Assembly: GCA_964598695.1 (NCBI GenBank)
Contig: CAZRDB010000038.1
Location: 1 to 33,611, forward strand
Direction of reading: 5' to 3'
DNA length: 33,611 nt
DNA from: CAZRDB01 sp964598695
GTDB lineage: Bacteria; Armatimonadota; Zipacnadia; UBA1398
Shown here: positions 24,378 to 32,585 of the stretch, in pieces
Layout of the letters: each line of letters starts with the position of its first letter
How positions within the stretch are numbered: the first letter of the stretch is position 1
Program-made: the position numbers and the translations under genes
The notes under the pieces: model-generated
Told to the model about the DNA's origin: nothing
Seen by the model: only the letters and a program-made list of their open reading frames with translations
Databases searched by the model: none

Positions 24378-25694
24378 TCATGCCTCAGCCTGTGCCGCGT
24401 TGTCGTCCTCCGGGAAGACCTCGGCAACCAGGAGCCGGAAGGCCGCGCCCGCCGTCCCCGCCGCCGCGGGCAGGAGCACGGCCGTCACGAGCAGTCCGAG
24501 GGCCACGGCAAGGCCACAGCGCCAGTCCTGACCGAACGCGACCCCCCCGGCCACCGCGAGGCTGGGGCCCGCGACCGCGAGCACGAGCGTCAGCAGGACC
24601 AGGAGCGAGAGCGAGACGTCGTGGCCCCGGGTGACGACCCAGGAGGTGGCGAGCGCCTCCACGTAGCCCTGCTCGGCCGTCATCGCGAGCGCCGGCCCGA
24701 ACCACAACCGCGCGCCCGCCCACAGCGCCGCCGGCGCGAGGGCCAGGCCGACCGCCCATCCCGGCGGCCCCAACACGCGGGCGCCCAGGGCGCCGGCGAG
24801 TGCGGCGGGGAGCAGTGCCAGGAGCATCGCGCCGATGCGGGTGAGCGCGAGGAGGCCGACGAGGCCCCACTCCGAGAACACGGTCCACAGGTCGTCCAGG
24901 ATCGGCGGGTTGTCACCGGTGAGGCGCGCATCGGCGAGACGCACCCCGACGTACCCGATCGCGGCGAGCAGCAGCACGGCCAGGATGAAGCCGACGAGGT
25001 AGGGGGGCCACTCGGCCTCCGGCCCCAGGTAGGCGCGCGCGCAGCGGGAGAGCGACCACGTGAGCGCTCCCAGGCCGAACAGGCTGCCGCACGTCAGCAG
25101 CGCGATGCCACCGATCTCGCCGAAGTGGCCCAGGGTGGCGCCGAAGCCGATCCCTACGCACCGCGTCGCGCCGTACGGCGGGAAGACCACCGGCTCGCGC
25201 TTCCTGCGGGAGGTCGAAGGCGGCGCGGGCGGGAGGGTCGGTACCTCGGGCTCGAGGCGGGCGGGTCCACCGGGCGGGGCGGCCTCCTCCTCGAGGAACG
25301 GGGCCCACTCGTCCTCCTCCGCTCCCGGGCGATCCTCGGCCGGCGACTCGGCCAACTCCTCCACAGGCTGCTCGGCCGGTTCCTCGGCCGGCGGCGCACA
25401 GGTGGCGAGGATCGCTTCGGCCTCCTCGCGGGCCCCGCGATTCCACAGGAAGACCCCCAGGTTGCGCCGGAGCACCGGGTCCTCCGGCGCGAGGGCCAGC
25501 GCGCGGCGCGCGGCGCTCTCGGCCTGGGCGCCGTTGCCGAGCGCGTCGTAGCAGATCGCGAGCATCCCCCAGGCCTGCGGCGAGTCCCGCAGCTCACAGA
25601 GCAGCTTCTCGAGCTGGGGAGCGCCCGTCGCGTAGTGCCGGGTCCGCACCGCGTGTCGCGCCTGGTCGAGCCTCAGCCACTGCTCCTCCGTCAC
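24378..25694 (-). CDS. TPR-containing multi-pass membrane protein
   Basis: A 438-residue protein starting with GTG 25692-25694 behind GGGAGGA. Residues about 10-100 form tetratricopeptide-type helices (A-W-G-M-L-A-I-C-Y-D-A-L-G-N-G-x-x-A-E-S-A-A-R-R-A-L-A-L-A-P, then L-R-R-N-L-G-V-F-L-W-N-R-G). A Glu/Pro-rich linker follows to about residue 180. The C-terminal half has about six transmembrane helices. No enzymatic motif is visible. A TPR domain on the cytoplasmic face of a membrane domain suggests a scaffold in the envelope. It is the first gene of the group with the C39-like protein and the coiled-coil lipoprotein, and diverges from the MEMO gene over 98 bp. Confidence 0.75.
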   Translation of the reverse strand: MTEEQWLRLDQARHAVRTRHYATGAPQLEKLLCELRDSPQAWGMLAICYDALGNGAQAESAARRALALAPEDPVLRRNLGVFLWNRGAREEAEAILATCAPPAEEPAEQPVEELAESPAEDRPGAEEDEWAPFLEEEAAPPGGPARLEPEVPTLPPAPPSTSRRKREPVVFPPYGATRCVGIGFGATLGHFGEIGGIALLTCGSLFGLGALTWSLSRCARAYLGPEAEWPPYLVGFILAVLLLAAIGYVGVRLADARLTGDNPPILDDLWTVFSEWGLVGLLALTRIGAMLLALLPAALAGALGARVLGPPGWAVGLALAPAALWAGARLWFGPALAMTAEQGYVEALATSWVVTRGHDVSLSLLVLLTLVLAVAGPSLAVAGGVAFGQDWRCGLAVALGLLVTAVLLPAAAGTAGAAFRLLVAEVFPEDDNAAQAEA

Positions 25695-25792
25695 CCGCGT
25701 CCTCCCTCGCGCGCGGCAGGAAGCCACCCCCTGCCGGCGAATCGACTCGCGGAACCCAGACGCCCGTACCGACGTGAGGACACGGAGCCATC

Positions 25793-27001
25793 GTGAGCGA
25801 CCCGCGCCCGCTTGCCCGACCACTCTCGCCCGCACCCCTCGAGATCGACGCCGAGCCCTACATCGGCATCCACGACCCCTGGGGCGCCGCCCCGGAGGGC
25901 CTCGCGCTCCCGCTCCCGCTGTACAGCGTCCTCGCGCTGTGCGACGGCGCGCGTACCCTGGAGGAGATCCAGGCCCAACTTGTTATCGACTGGGGCGGAT
26001 TCGTCTCACTCGCCCAAATCGAGCGCGTCGTGAGCGAACCCGAGCGCCATGCCCTGCTCGAGGGCCCCGAGGCCGAACGCAGACTCCGCGAGCGGCTCGC
26101 GGCGTTCCACTCAGGCCCTCGTCCGGCGGTCCACGCCGGGCAGGTCTACCCCAGTGACCCCGCCGAGCTGACCCGTTCCCTCGACGAGATGATCTCGTCC
26201 GCACCGGCTGTCGCCGTCGAGCCCGGCGCGCGGGCCCTGGTCGCCCCGCACATCGACTTCGAGCGCGGCGGCGCGGCCTACGGGGCAGCCTACGGCGCGG
26301 CGCGCCAGGCGCTCCAGGCCGAGACGTTCATCGTGCTGGGGGTCAGCCACCACCCGGCGCGCGGCCTCTTCACGGTCACCCGCCAGGCCTTCGACACGCC
26401 TCTCGGCCCCGCTGAGGTCGACGACGAGGCCGCTGAGGCGCTCGCCGCCGCCGCGGGCGAGGCCTCCGGCCCCGACGAGCTGCTCCACCTCGGCGAGCAC
26501 TCCGTCGAGTTCCAGGTGGTCTTCCTCCGCCGGTTGTTCCCCGAGGCCCGGATCGTCCCCATCCTGTGCTCCCACCTCGACACGGGCGAGCCCCGCGCGA
26601 TGGCCGCGACCCGGCGCTTCGCCCGTGCGCTCCGCGCACTGCTGGCACGCGCGGAACGCCCGACCGCGCTGGTCGCCGGCGTCGATCTCACGCATGTGGG
26701 GCCCGAGTTCGGCCACCCGGAGCGGGACGAGACGGCCGTGCGCGCATGGGCCCGGCAGGTCGACCGGGCGGTGCTCGAGGCGGCCGCGGCGGGCGACGCT
26801 CCCGGCGTGCTGCGGGCCTCCGAGGTCGCCAGTCCGACCGGGGAGGAGCCGAACGTCTGTGGGCAGGCTGCCCTGCACCTGGTCACCGAGGCGCTCGCTC
26901 CCTGCACCGGTACGATCCTGCACCTGGGGCAGGCGCCGACCCCGTCCGGAGACTCCTGGGTCGGGTTCGGTGCGGCGCTGCTGTACGACGGCGCCCACTA
27001 G
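25793..27001 (+). CDS. MEMO1 family protein (AmmeMemoRadiSam system protein B) with N-terminal extension
   Basis: A 402-residue protein starting with GTG. Residues about 110-402 are the MEMO1 domain: V-A-P-H-I-D-F (His153), G-V-S-H-H (186-187), L-G-E-H-S-V-E-F-Q (233-241) and N-V-C-G (Cys356). These match the His, His and Cys that bind iron in human MEMO1. Residues 15-105 are an added domain with L-Y-S-V-L-A-L-C-D-G-A-R-T-L-E-E-I, which recalls small PqqD-like or winged-helix domains; that is judged by eye. In bacteria MEMO proteins often sit with AMMECR1 and a radical SAM protein, neither of which lies here. The stop codon TAG overlaps the start of the 52-bp repeat. Confidence 0.92.
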   Translation: MSDPRPLARPLSPAPLEIDAEPYIGIHDPWGAAPEGLALPLPLYSVLALCDGARTLEEIQAQLVIDWGGFVSLAQIERVVSEPERHALLEGPEAERRLRERLAAFHSGPRPAVHAGQVYPSDPAELTRSLDEMISSAPAVAVEPGARALVAPHIDFERGGAAYGAAYGAARQALQAETFIVLGVSHHPARGLFTVTRQAFDTPLGPAEVDDEAAEALAAAAGEASGPDELLHLGEHSVEFQVVFLRRLFPEARIVPILCSHLDTGEPRAMAATRRFARALRALLARAERPTALVAGVDLTHVGPEFGHPERDETAVRAWARQVDRAVLEAAAAGDAPGVLRASEVASPTGEEPNVCGQAALHLVTEALAPCTGTILHLGQAPTPSGDSWVGFGAALLYDGAH

Positions 27002-27052
27002 AGCAGCTCTCGTACGTTCTCGCGCGCAAGAGCGAAGAGCGACAACCTGCGG
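27001..27052 (+). repeat. 52-bp dispersed element, copy 1
   Basis: This stretch starts at the last base of the MEMO stop codon and matches copy 2 (32462-32513) at 44 of 52 positions without gaps. It sits between two convergent genes. An inner stem GTTCT/AGAGC around a CGCGCGCA loop can form, and an outer GCTCT/AGAGC stem may enclose it. No terminal repeats, direct target duplication or coding capacity are seen. Confidence 0.8.
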
Positions 27053-27080
27053 GGAACCTCGAGAGCCGCTCCGGCGGCGC

Positions 27081-29144
27081 TCAGCGGGCGGAACGGAACT
27101 CCACGACGGCCACCCCGTACGGCGGGAGCGTGATGCCGGCACACTTGGCGCGCGTCTCGGTCACCGGCGGGGGTGGGGCCGTTGCGCCCTCGGGCGTGGG
27201 GGGCTGTACCTGGCGGGTCGACAGCTCGGCCGGCACCTCGAGCGTGCTGTAGCCGGATTCGACGCCATCGATGCCGACGAGGGTCGCTCGCACGGGGCCG
27301 CCGAAGCCGGTGCAGTCGAGCCCGACGACGGCCGAGCGGTTGGCCCGGTTCACCAGCAGGAGCGCCTTGTGCGTGTCGAAGACCGCGCCGAGGGCCTGCA
27401 GGCGCGTCTTGTCGGTGTTGCTCGAGACGGCGACGAGCTGGCCGCCGCGGGGGAAGTGCTCGCGGAAGAGTCGGGCGGTCCAGTAGAGGGGGCCGGTCGA
27501 GCCGTCCGAGCGGATCATCCCCCAGCTATCGCCCACCAGCCGCGAGAGCAGAACGACATCGACGACCGGCGCCGAGCGGACGAGGTACGAGGCGAGCCAC
27601 GCCGCGGCGAAGGGGCCGTCGGTGCGGGCATCCTGGCTCTTGCCGTCGACGGAGCGGACGTTGTTGACGTTGCACTCCGAGACGAACAGGAAACCGGTCT
27701 CGTACATGTCGGCGACCTTGAGCAGCTCGAGCACCTGGTCGGGGGCACGGACATCGGCGCTGTTGTAGGCGAGGCCAGTGTCGGCCGACTCGAAGAGCTG
27801 CTCGTCCGAGACCGAGGCCATCGAAGCACCGTAGAAGTGCCAGGAGAGGAAGCTGAACGCGCCCTTGGTGCCCTGGAGGACCCGCTTCATGAGCTTCTCC
27901 TGGGCGGCGAAGAACGACATGCCGCCGATCCGCGCGTCGGGCTCGGCCGCCCGAATCTTCTTCGAGGCCGTGTTGGCCATCTTGCAGGCGAGCACGTAGT
28001 CGGCGTCGGTGATCAGCACGGGCGAGTCGAGCAGCTCCCAGTAGCGCACAAGCTTCGCCGAGGCGCCCACCGTCGAGCCGAACTGCCTCGCAAGCATCTC
28101 GGCGAAGGCGCCGTACCGCTCCGCGCTGACGGTGCCGTCGACCGGCGCCTGGAGACAGACGACGATGCCGCGCTCCTTGCTCACCCGCGCGATCGCCGCC
28201 AGACGGCCCCCGACCTCGGTCAGCGCGGCGGGATCGTCGGTCGGAGAGGGCGGCACGTTCACGATCGTCCGCACCATCGGCTCGAGCGTCTTGGCGACCT
28301 GCGCCACTTCGGGCTTCGCGAGCAGCGCGGCATCGCCGGGGAGCACGTTGGCGCCCAGGTAGGGCATGAAGCAGGCGCCCCGGGTGTTCGTGAAGGCGAT
28401 CGAGACGTTGGCCGCGTAGGGCTCGTCGACCGGCGGGCTCGTGGGACCCGTCGTGGTCGGCCCGGTCCCCCCGTCCGGCGTGGGGGGCGTCGTCGGCCCA
28501 GTCGTGGTGGGGTCGGTCGTCGGCACGTCCGGCGTCTCGCCCGAGCCGCCCGTCACGACCTCGATCTGGTCGAGACGGAAGCTGCAGCTCTCGCGCGGCC
28601 CGCGCTTGACGAGCTTGAGGAAGGCGATCTGGTCGAGAACCGACGTCGCCGCGCGGCCGTCGGCGGCCACGAACGACTCCAGCGGCAGCTCGAGCCGCTG
28701 CCAGCCGTCCTCGGGCGCCTTCGCTTCGCACTCGAACGCGACGCCGTCCTCGGCGACCAGCGCGACGGTGACCGTCCGGTCCTCGGTGAACGGGTTGATC
28801 CAGAATGAGAGCGCCGTGGCGCCGGCCCAGTCGGCGCCGCGCACGGGCGCGGCCGTCGCGGCCCAGCCGTCGTCAGCGGGTCGGAAGACCACGTAGAGCG
28901 ATCGCCGTCCGCCCACGAGGTTGGGCGACATGTCGGAACCGAAGACGTACAGCGCCTCGGCCGCGTCGCCGTCCGACTGTTCCGCCGCGAAGGCCCGGAT
29001 CTGCTCGTCGACCTCGAAGTCGTAGACGACGACAGCCTTCGCCGCGGGCGCGGCCGGGCCGGCAGCGGCCTCCTGGGCCGGCAGGCCGGCGGTGAGGCTC
29101 AAGAAGCACAGCAGACTAGCAGCACTCAGGTTCAGGCGGAGCAC
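27081..29144 (-). CDS. Secreted CBM-like plus TIM-barrel (glycoside hydrolase clan A-like) protein
   Basis: A 687-residue protein starting with GTG 29142-29144 (GGAGGGAGA upstream). Residues 1-24 are a signal peptide. Residues about 37-197 are a jelly-roll carbohydrate-binding-like domain (Y-D-F-E-V-D at the start, L-S-F-W-I-N, then L-D-Q-I-E-V-V at the end). A Thr/Pro linker spans 203-240. Residues about 245-590 look like a clan A TIM barrel (GH39/GH44 style) with S-W-H-F-Y-G (434-439) and F-V-S-E-C-N (488-492, Glu490 as nucleophile). Where the acid/base Asn-Glu is expected, R-Y-W-E-L-L-D-S (368-374) has Asp-Ser, so catalysis is doubtful. The C-terminal 90 residues fit the usual accessory beta domain. 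It may bind rather than cut glycans. Confidence 0.78.
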   Translation of the reverse strand: MLRLNLSAASLLCFLSLTAGLPAQEAAAGPAAPAAKAVVVYDFEVDEQIRAFAAEQSDGDAAEALYVFGSDMSPNLVGGRRSLYVVFRPADDGWAATAAPVRGADWAGATALSFWINPFTEDRTVTVALVAEDGVAFECEAKAPEDGWQRLELPLESFVAADGRAATSVLDQIAFLKLVKRGPRESCSFRLDQIEVVTGGSGETPDVPTTDPTTTGPTTPPTPDGGTGPTTTGPTSPPVDEPYAANVSIAFTNTRGACFMPYLGANVLPGDAALLAKPEVAQVAKTLEPMVRTIVNVPPSPTDDPAALTEVGGRLAAIARVSKERGIVVCLQAPVDGTVSAERYGAFAEMLARQFGSTVGASAKLVRYWELLDSPVLITDADYVLACKMANTASKKIRAAEPDARIGGMSFFAAQEKLMKRVLQGTKGAFSFLSWHFYGASMASVSDEQLFESADTGLAYNSADVRAPDQVLELLKVADMYETGFLFVSECNVNNVRSVDGKSQDARTDGPFAAAWLASYLVRSAPVVDVVLLSRLVGDSWGMIRSDGSTGPLYWTARLFREHFPRGGQLVAVSSNTDKTRLQALGAVFDTHKALLLVNRANRSAVVGLDCTGFGGPVRATLVGIDGVESGYSTLEVPAELSTRQVQPPTPEGATAPPPPVTETRAKCAGITLPPYGVAVVEFRSAR

Positions 29145-29223
29145 CGCGCGATCTCCCTCCGGCGGCCGGGCGTGGGGCTCGGCTCCGCGCCGCACACGGA
29201 TTCCAGAGACGAAACGTCGCCCG

Positions 29224-29604
29224 CTACCCCGCGGTTCGGGGCGCGTCGCCCGCCCCCGAGCCTTCCGGCGGGATGCGGGCCGGACGGCTCCAGGGCACGC
29301 CCCGCAGGGCGAAGGCCACCACGAGCGCCACCCCCGCGGCGATCGAGGCGTGCAGCGCCTGCTGTTGCAGCGCCTGCGCCGATTCGGCCGAGATCGGCTC
29401 GGAATGACTCCCGATCTCCCGTCCGGTATCATCGAAATCGGAGACGCTGAGTTCGCTCATGCCCTGGGCCAGCGCCCGCTGCTGGACCTGCCCCAGCCCG
29501 AACGAGCACGCCGCGAGCACCAGCAGCAGGCCGCCGGCGAGATAGACCAGGCAACCAACCAGGCTTCGCGTTCCCCGCGTTCCGTCTCGGACGGCCTGCG
29601 ACAC
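29224..29604 (-). CDS. Small two-helix membrane protein of unknown function
   Basis: A 126-residue protein. I place the start at GTG 29602-29604 with GGAAGGG ten bases upstream. Two hydrophobic helices are seen, at about 16-38 and 86-101, separated by a polar loop with a Gln/Ala-rich stretch. The tail is Pro/Gly rich. No family is recognised. It lies 79 bp upstream of the secreted TIM-barrel gene on the same strand and may share its transcript. It diverges from the outer-membrane protein gene over 98 bp. Confidence 0.65.
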   Translation of the reverse strand: MSQAVRDGTRGTRSLVGCLVYLAGGLLLVLAACSFGLGQVQQRALAQGMSELSVSDFDDTGREIGSHSEPISAESAQALQQQALHASIAAGVALVVAFALRGVPWSRPARIPPEGSGAGDAPRTAG

Positions 29605-29702
29605 GTTCCGTGGTCCCTTCCGCGCTCGCGCATGAGCGATTGCCAGCAGGCTCCCGGCCGCACAGCGCGAACTTATCCCTGCAGATCGGGGTTACGGAGT
29701 CC

Positions 29703-31550
29703 GTGCGATACCTGCTACTGACAATCTGTTTCGGTGCCGCCCTCGCGTCTCCTGTCCTCGCCGAGAGCGAGACCGTTGCGTTGCGGTACCGCCCTCAGGA
29801 GGGCGTCGGGCTCCTGTACCAGATCAAGCTGGCGGCCCTGCTCGACTTCCCCCTCGGCAAGGGAGCCCCCGTCAGCGGAACCATGCAGTTCTGCATGGCG
29901 CCCAGCCGAGCGGCCAATGACTCCGGCGACCACGATGTCGTGATCTGCGTACGCGAGGGCGACTTCCAGCTCCAGGGCCAGAAGTGGAACTTCACCGACC
30001 AGGCGCTCTCCTGGACCTGGGTGTTCTCGCCGGTGCGGCAGGTCCGCAAGGCCGAGGGGGAGTCGCCCACCGGCCTGATCGGGATCCTCCAGCTCTTCTT
30101 TGACTTCGTCTTCTCGACGGAGTTCCCGGACAACGCCGTGCCCGTGGGCGAATCGTGGCAGACCTCGAAGGTGGTCGCCACGCCCGAGGGCGGAAGCGTC
30201 ACCCTCTCCGGCACGCACCGCTTGCTCGCGCTCGAGGACACGCCCGACCACGGCCGGGTGGCCGATATCGAGTCGACGATCGAGATCCCCGTCGACGCCA
30301 CCTTCCTCGGCGGCAAGTTCAAGGGCGTCTTCACCGGCAAGGAGACCGTCCGCTTCTCGGTCTCCGATGGCGAAGTGCTCTCGATGAAGGTCACCGGTGG
30401 GGCCACCCTCAACGAAGAGAGCGGCCTCAAGCTGACCTTGCGCGAGATCGACCTGGCCGTCGACCGCGTCGGCGAGACCACCACCGCCAACGTCCAGGAC
30501 TGGGTCAACAGCGCCTCCCGCAACCCCCGGCTGAGCGGCAACTCCGTCACCGATGCCGTCCTCAACGCCAACGTCGTGAAGTACCTCCGCGACGACTGGA
30601 CCCTCTACTACCCGCGGACCGGCTACGCCACGCCCGACGGCTTCCTGCTCGGCGCCGGCATCGTTGCCCGCCGCAACGGCGCCTACCTGTACGAGGCGAA
30701 CGCCTACCTTGGGACCGACAGCCTGCGCGGCGCCTACAGCTTCAGCGCGACGCGCGGGTTTCCCGTCCGGCCCACCAACCAGCAGCGGTTCGAGATCTTG
30801 AGCACCGCCGCCTCGCGGCTGGCCCGCCTGAGCTACACCCACTTCGACGGCAAGCGGCTCGGCGCCACCGGGATCCCCCGCATGCGCTACACCGCCTCGC
30901 TCACCTACAACCAGCTTCTCCAGCACACCGAGTACTTCCGGACCACCGGCGACGCCAACTACCTCACGCTCTCGGCCACCCGCTTCCGCTCCGGCTCCGG
31001 GCTGGTCGGCCGCCACAAGATCGACTGGGAGGCCAACGCCAGCCTCGCGCTCGGATCCCGTCTCATCGGCAGCGACTACGACTTCTCGCTGTTCGACGCG
31101 ACCTGGATCGGGAGCAGCCGCCTCTCGAACAAGGACTCGGTCGCCGGCCGGATCCGGTTCACCTACGGCGCCGGCAATGTCCCCCACCAGTTCCGCACCG
31201 CGCTCGTCGACCGCGACGTGCTGCGCGGCTACGACCTCACCACCGCCCCGCTCGTCAAGAACGCCGTCAGCGCCTCGCTCGAGTACCGCACCCACATCGG
31301 CTCGGCCCACCTGTTCCAGCCCGTCGGCAACACCGACTGGTGGGGCTCCCTCTTCGTCGACGCCGGCCTCGGCGGCAACACGCTGCCCGAGCTGATGCGC
31401 TCGCGCGGCTACATCGACGTCGGCTTCACCGTGCGCGTCGGCATCGCCTACCAGTCGGTCCCCGTCTACGGCTACTTCAGCCTCGCGTGGCCGCTGGTCG
31501 AGGGCCGCTCCGACCCCCGCCTCAGCTTCGGCGTCGACTGGGCCTTCTAG
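29703..31550 (+). CDS. Outer-membrane beta-barrel protein with N-terminal beta domain
   Basis: A 615-residue protein starting with GTG 29703-29705 behind GGAG. Residues 1-19 are a signal peptide ending V-L-A. Residues about 20-285 look like a DUF6263-like beta domain (V-A-L-R-Y-R-P-Q-E-G-V-G-L-L-Y-Q-I near its start). The C-terminal 300 residues alternate hydrophobic and polar residues as in barrel strands, and the chain ends in D-W-A-F; a C-terminal Phe is the BAM-recognised signal of outer-membrane barrels. Late segments such as V-L-R-G-Y-D-L and L-F-V-D-A-G-L-G recall BamA/Omp85 barrels, but no POTRA domains are seen. This is the best sign that the host has an outer membrane. murQ starts 9 bp downstream. 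Confidence 0.85.
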   Translation: MRYLLLTICFGAALASPVLAESETVALRYRPQEGVGLLYQIKLAALLDFPLGKGAPVSGTMQFCMAPSRAANDSGDHDVVICVREGDFQLQGQKWNFTDQALSWTWVFSPVRQVRKAEGESPTGLIGILQLFFDFVFSTEFPDNAVPVGESWQTSKVVATPEGGSVTLSGTHRLLALEDTPDHGRVADIESTIEIPVDATFLGGKFKGVFTGKETVRFSVSDGEVLSMKVTGGATLNEESGLKLTLREIDLAVDRVGETTTANVQDWVNSASRNPRLSGNSVTDAVLNANVVKYLRDDWTLYYPRTGYATPDGFLLGAGIVARRNGAYLYEANAYLGTDSLRGAYSFSATRGFPVRPTNQQRFEILSTAASRLARLSYTHFDGKRLGATGIPRMRYTASLTYNQLLQHTEYFRTTGDANYLTLSATRFRSGSGLVGRHKIDWEANASLALGSRLIGSDYDFSLFDATWIGSSRLSNKDSVAGRIRFTYGAGNVPHQFRTALVDRDVLRGYDLTTAPLVKNAVSASLEYRTHIGSAHLFQPVGNTDWWGSLFVDAGLGGNTLPELMRSRGYIDVGFTVRVGIAYQSVPVYGYFSLAWPLVEGRSDPRLSFGVDWAF

Positions 31551-31559
31551 GAGACGACC

Positions 31560-32462
31560 GTGTCCGAGGAGAACCTCGCGCAGCTCTCGACCGAAGCCGC
31601 TCCACCGGCGGCTGCCGCCCTCGATCTCCTCTCCCCCCTCGAGCTGGTGCACGCGATGAGCGAGATGGACGCCCAGGTCGCGGCCGCCGTACGGCGCGCG
31701 GCGCCGGCGATCGCCCGCGCGATCGAGGAGGGCCGCGCGCGGCTCCGGGCGGGCGGCCGGCTCCACTACTTCGGCGCCGGGACGAGCGGGCGGCTCGCGC
31801 TGCTCGATGCGGCCGAGTGCCCGCCCACCTTCGGGGTCTCGCCCGATCTCGTCCAGGCCCACCTCGCCGGTGGCGAGCGCGCCTTCGTCCGGGCCGTCGA
31901 GGGCGCCGAGGATCGGGCGGAGGACGGCGCGGCGGAGGTCGACCAGGCGGGGATCGGGGCCGGCGACGTGGTCGTGGGCCTGGCCGCCAGCGGGCGCACC
32001 CCCTACGTCCTGGGCGCGCTCGCCCGCGCGCGCGCCCTCGGGGCGCTGACCATCGCCATTGCCTGCGTCGACGACAGCGCGATCGGCCGGGCCGCCGAGG
32101 TGGCGATCGAAGCCGTCACCGGCCCCGAGATCCTCGCCGGCTCCACGCGGCTCAAGGCCGGCACCGCGCAGAAGATGATCGCCAACATGCTCAGCACGGG
32201 CATCATGGCCGGCCTCGGCAAGGTCTACGGCTCCCTGATGGTCGACGTGCGGGTCACCAACGAGAAGCTCCGGCGTCGCGCCCTGCGGATCATCGCCGCC
32301 GTCGCCGCGGTCGACGAGGAAGCGGCGCGCGCGGCCCTCGCCCGCAGCGGCGACGACGTGAAAGTCGCCTGCCTGGTCGCCGCGCGGGGTCTCGGGCCCG
32401 ACGAAGCGCGGGAGCGGCTCGCCGCGGCCGCCGGCGACCTTCGCTCCGCGCTCGGCGGCTAG
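31560..32462 (+). CDS. murQ: N-acetylmuramic acid 6-phosphate etherase
   Basis: A 300-residue protein with GTG start and AGGAG upstream, 9 bp after the outer-membrane protein. MurQ cleaves the lactyl ether of MurNAc-6-phosphate to GlcNAc-6-phosphate and lactate in cell-wall recycling. The SIS fold is shown by F-G-A-G-T-S-G-R (71-78), D-A-A-E-C-P-P-T-F (83-91, Glu86), V-E-G-A-E-D (113-118, Glu117) and A-A-S-G-R-T-P-Y. Glu86 and Glu117 have the same 31-residue spacing as the catalytic Glu83 and Glu114 of the E. coli enzyme. The TAG stop is overlapped by copy 2 of the 52-bp repeat. No anmK or murP is in the window. Confidence 0.97.
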   Translation: MSEENLAQLSTEAAPPAAAALDLLSPLELVHAMSEMDAQVAAAVRRAAPAIARAIEEGRARLRAGGRLHYFGAGTSGRLALLDAAECPPTFGVSPDLVQAHLAGGERAFVRAVEGAEDRAEDGAAEVDQAGIGAGDVVVGLAASGRTPYVLGALARARALGALTIAIACVDDSAIGRAAEVAIEAVTGPEILAGSTRLKAGTAQKMIANMLSTGIMAGLGKVYGSLMVDVRVTNEKLRRRALRIIAAVAAVDEEAARAALARSGDDVKVACLVAARGLGPDEARERLAAAAGDLRSALGG

Positions 32463-32513
32463 AGCAGTCCTCGCAAGTTCCCGCACGCAGGAGCGAAGAG
32501 CGGCAACCTGCGG
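32462..32513 (+). repeat. 52-bp dispersed element, copy 2
   Basis: Matches copy 1 at 27001-27052 (44 of 52) and again begins inside the TAG stop codon of a plus-strand gene, here murQ. Six of the eight differences are simple transitions or a swapped pair. The inner stem is GTTCC/GGAGC; a T-A pair of copy 1 is C-G here, so both sides changed together. Confidence 0.8.
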
Positions 32514-32585
32514 AGGGTTGCCCCTCCGCACCACCCTAGGCGGTTGCCGTCGGGGCCAAAGCCCGCGGGCCCCGACGACAACCGC
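32511..32585 (+). terminator. Two tandem hairpins between murQ and dnaX
   Basis: The first is a perfect 7-bp stem (32511-32517 with 32522-32528) with loop TTGC. The second is an 18-bp stem with one mismatch (32540-32557 with 32568-32585) and a 10-base loop. They follow the repeat directly. Neither has a T-tract. They may end murQ transcription or form part of a structured dnaX leader. Confidence 0.6.

Noticed and set aside
27001..27052. Insertion sequence remnant
   Set aside because: No terminal inverted repeats, target duplication or transposase piece is visible; the element is kept as a dispersed repeat only.
29715..32534. Minus-strand open frame of about 940 codons
   Set aside because: It is antisense to the outer-membrane protein gene and murQ, both of which have clear family motifs. 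Its composition is Arg/Gly/Ala/Asp-rich with no domain.
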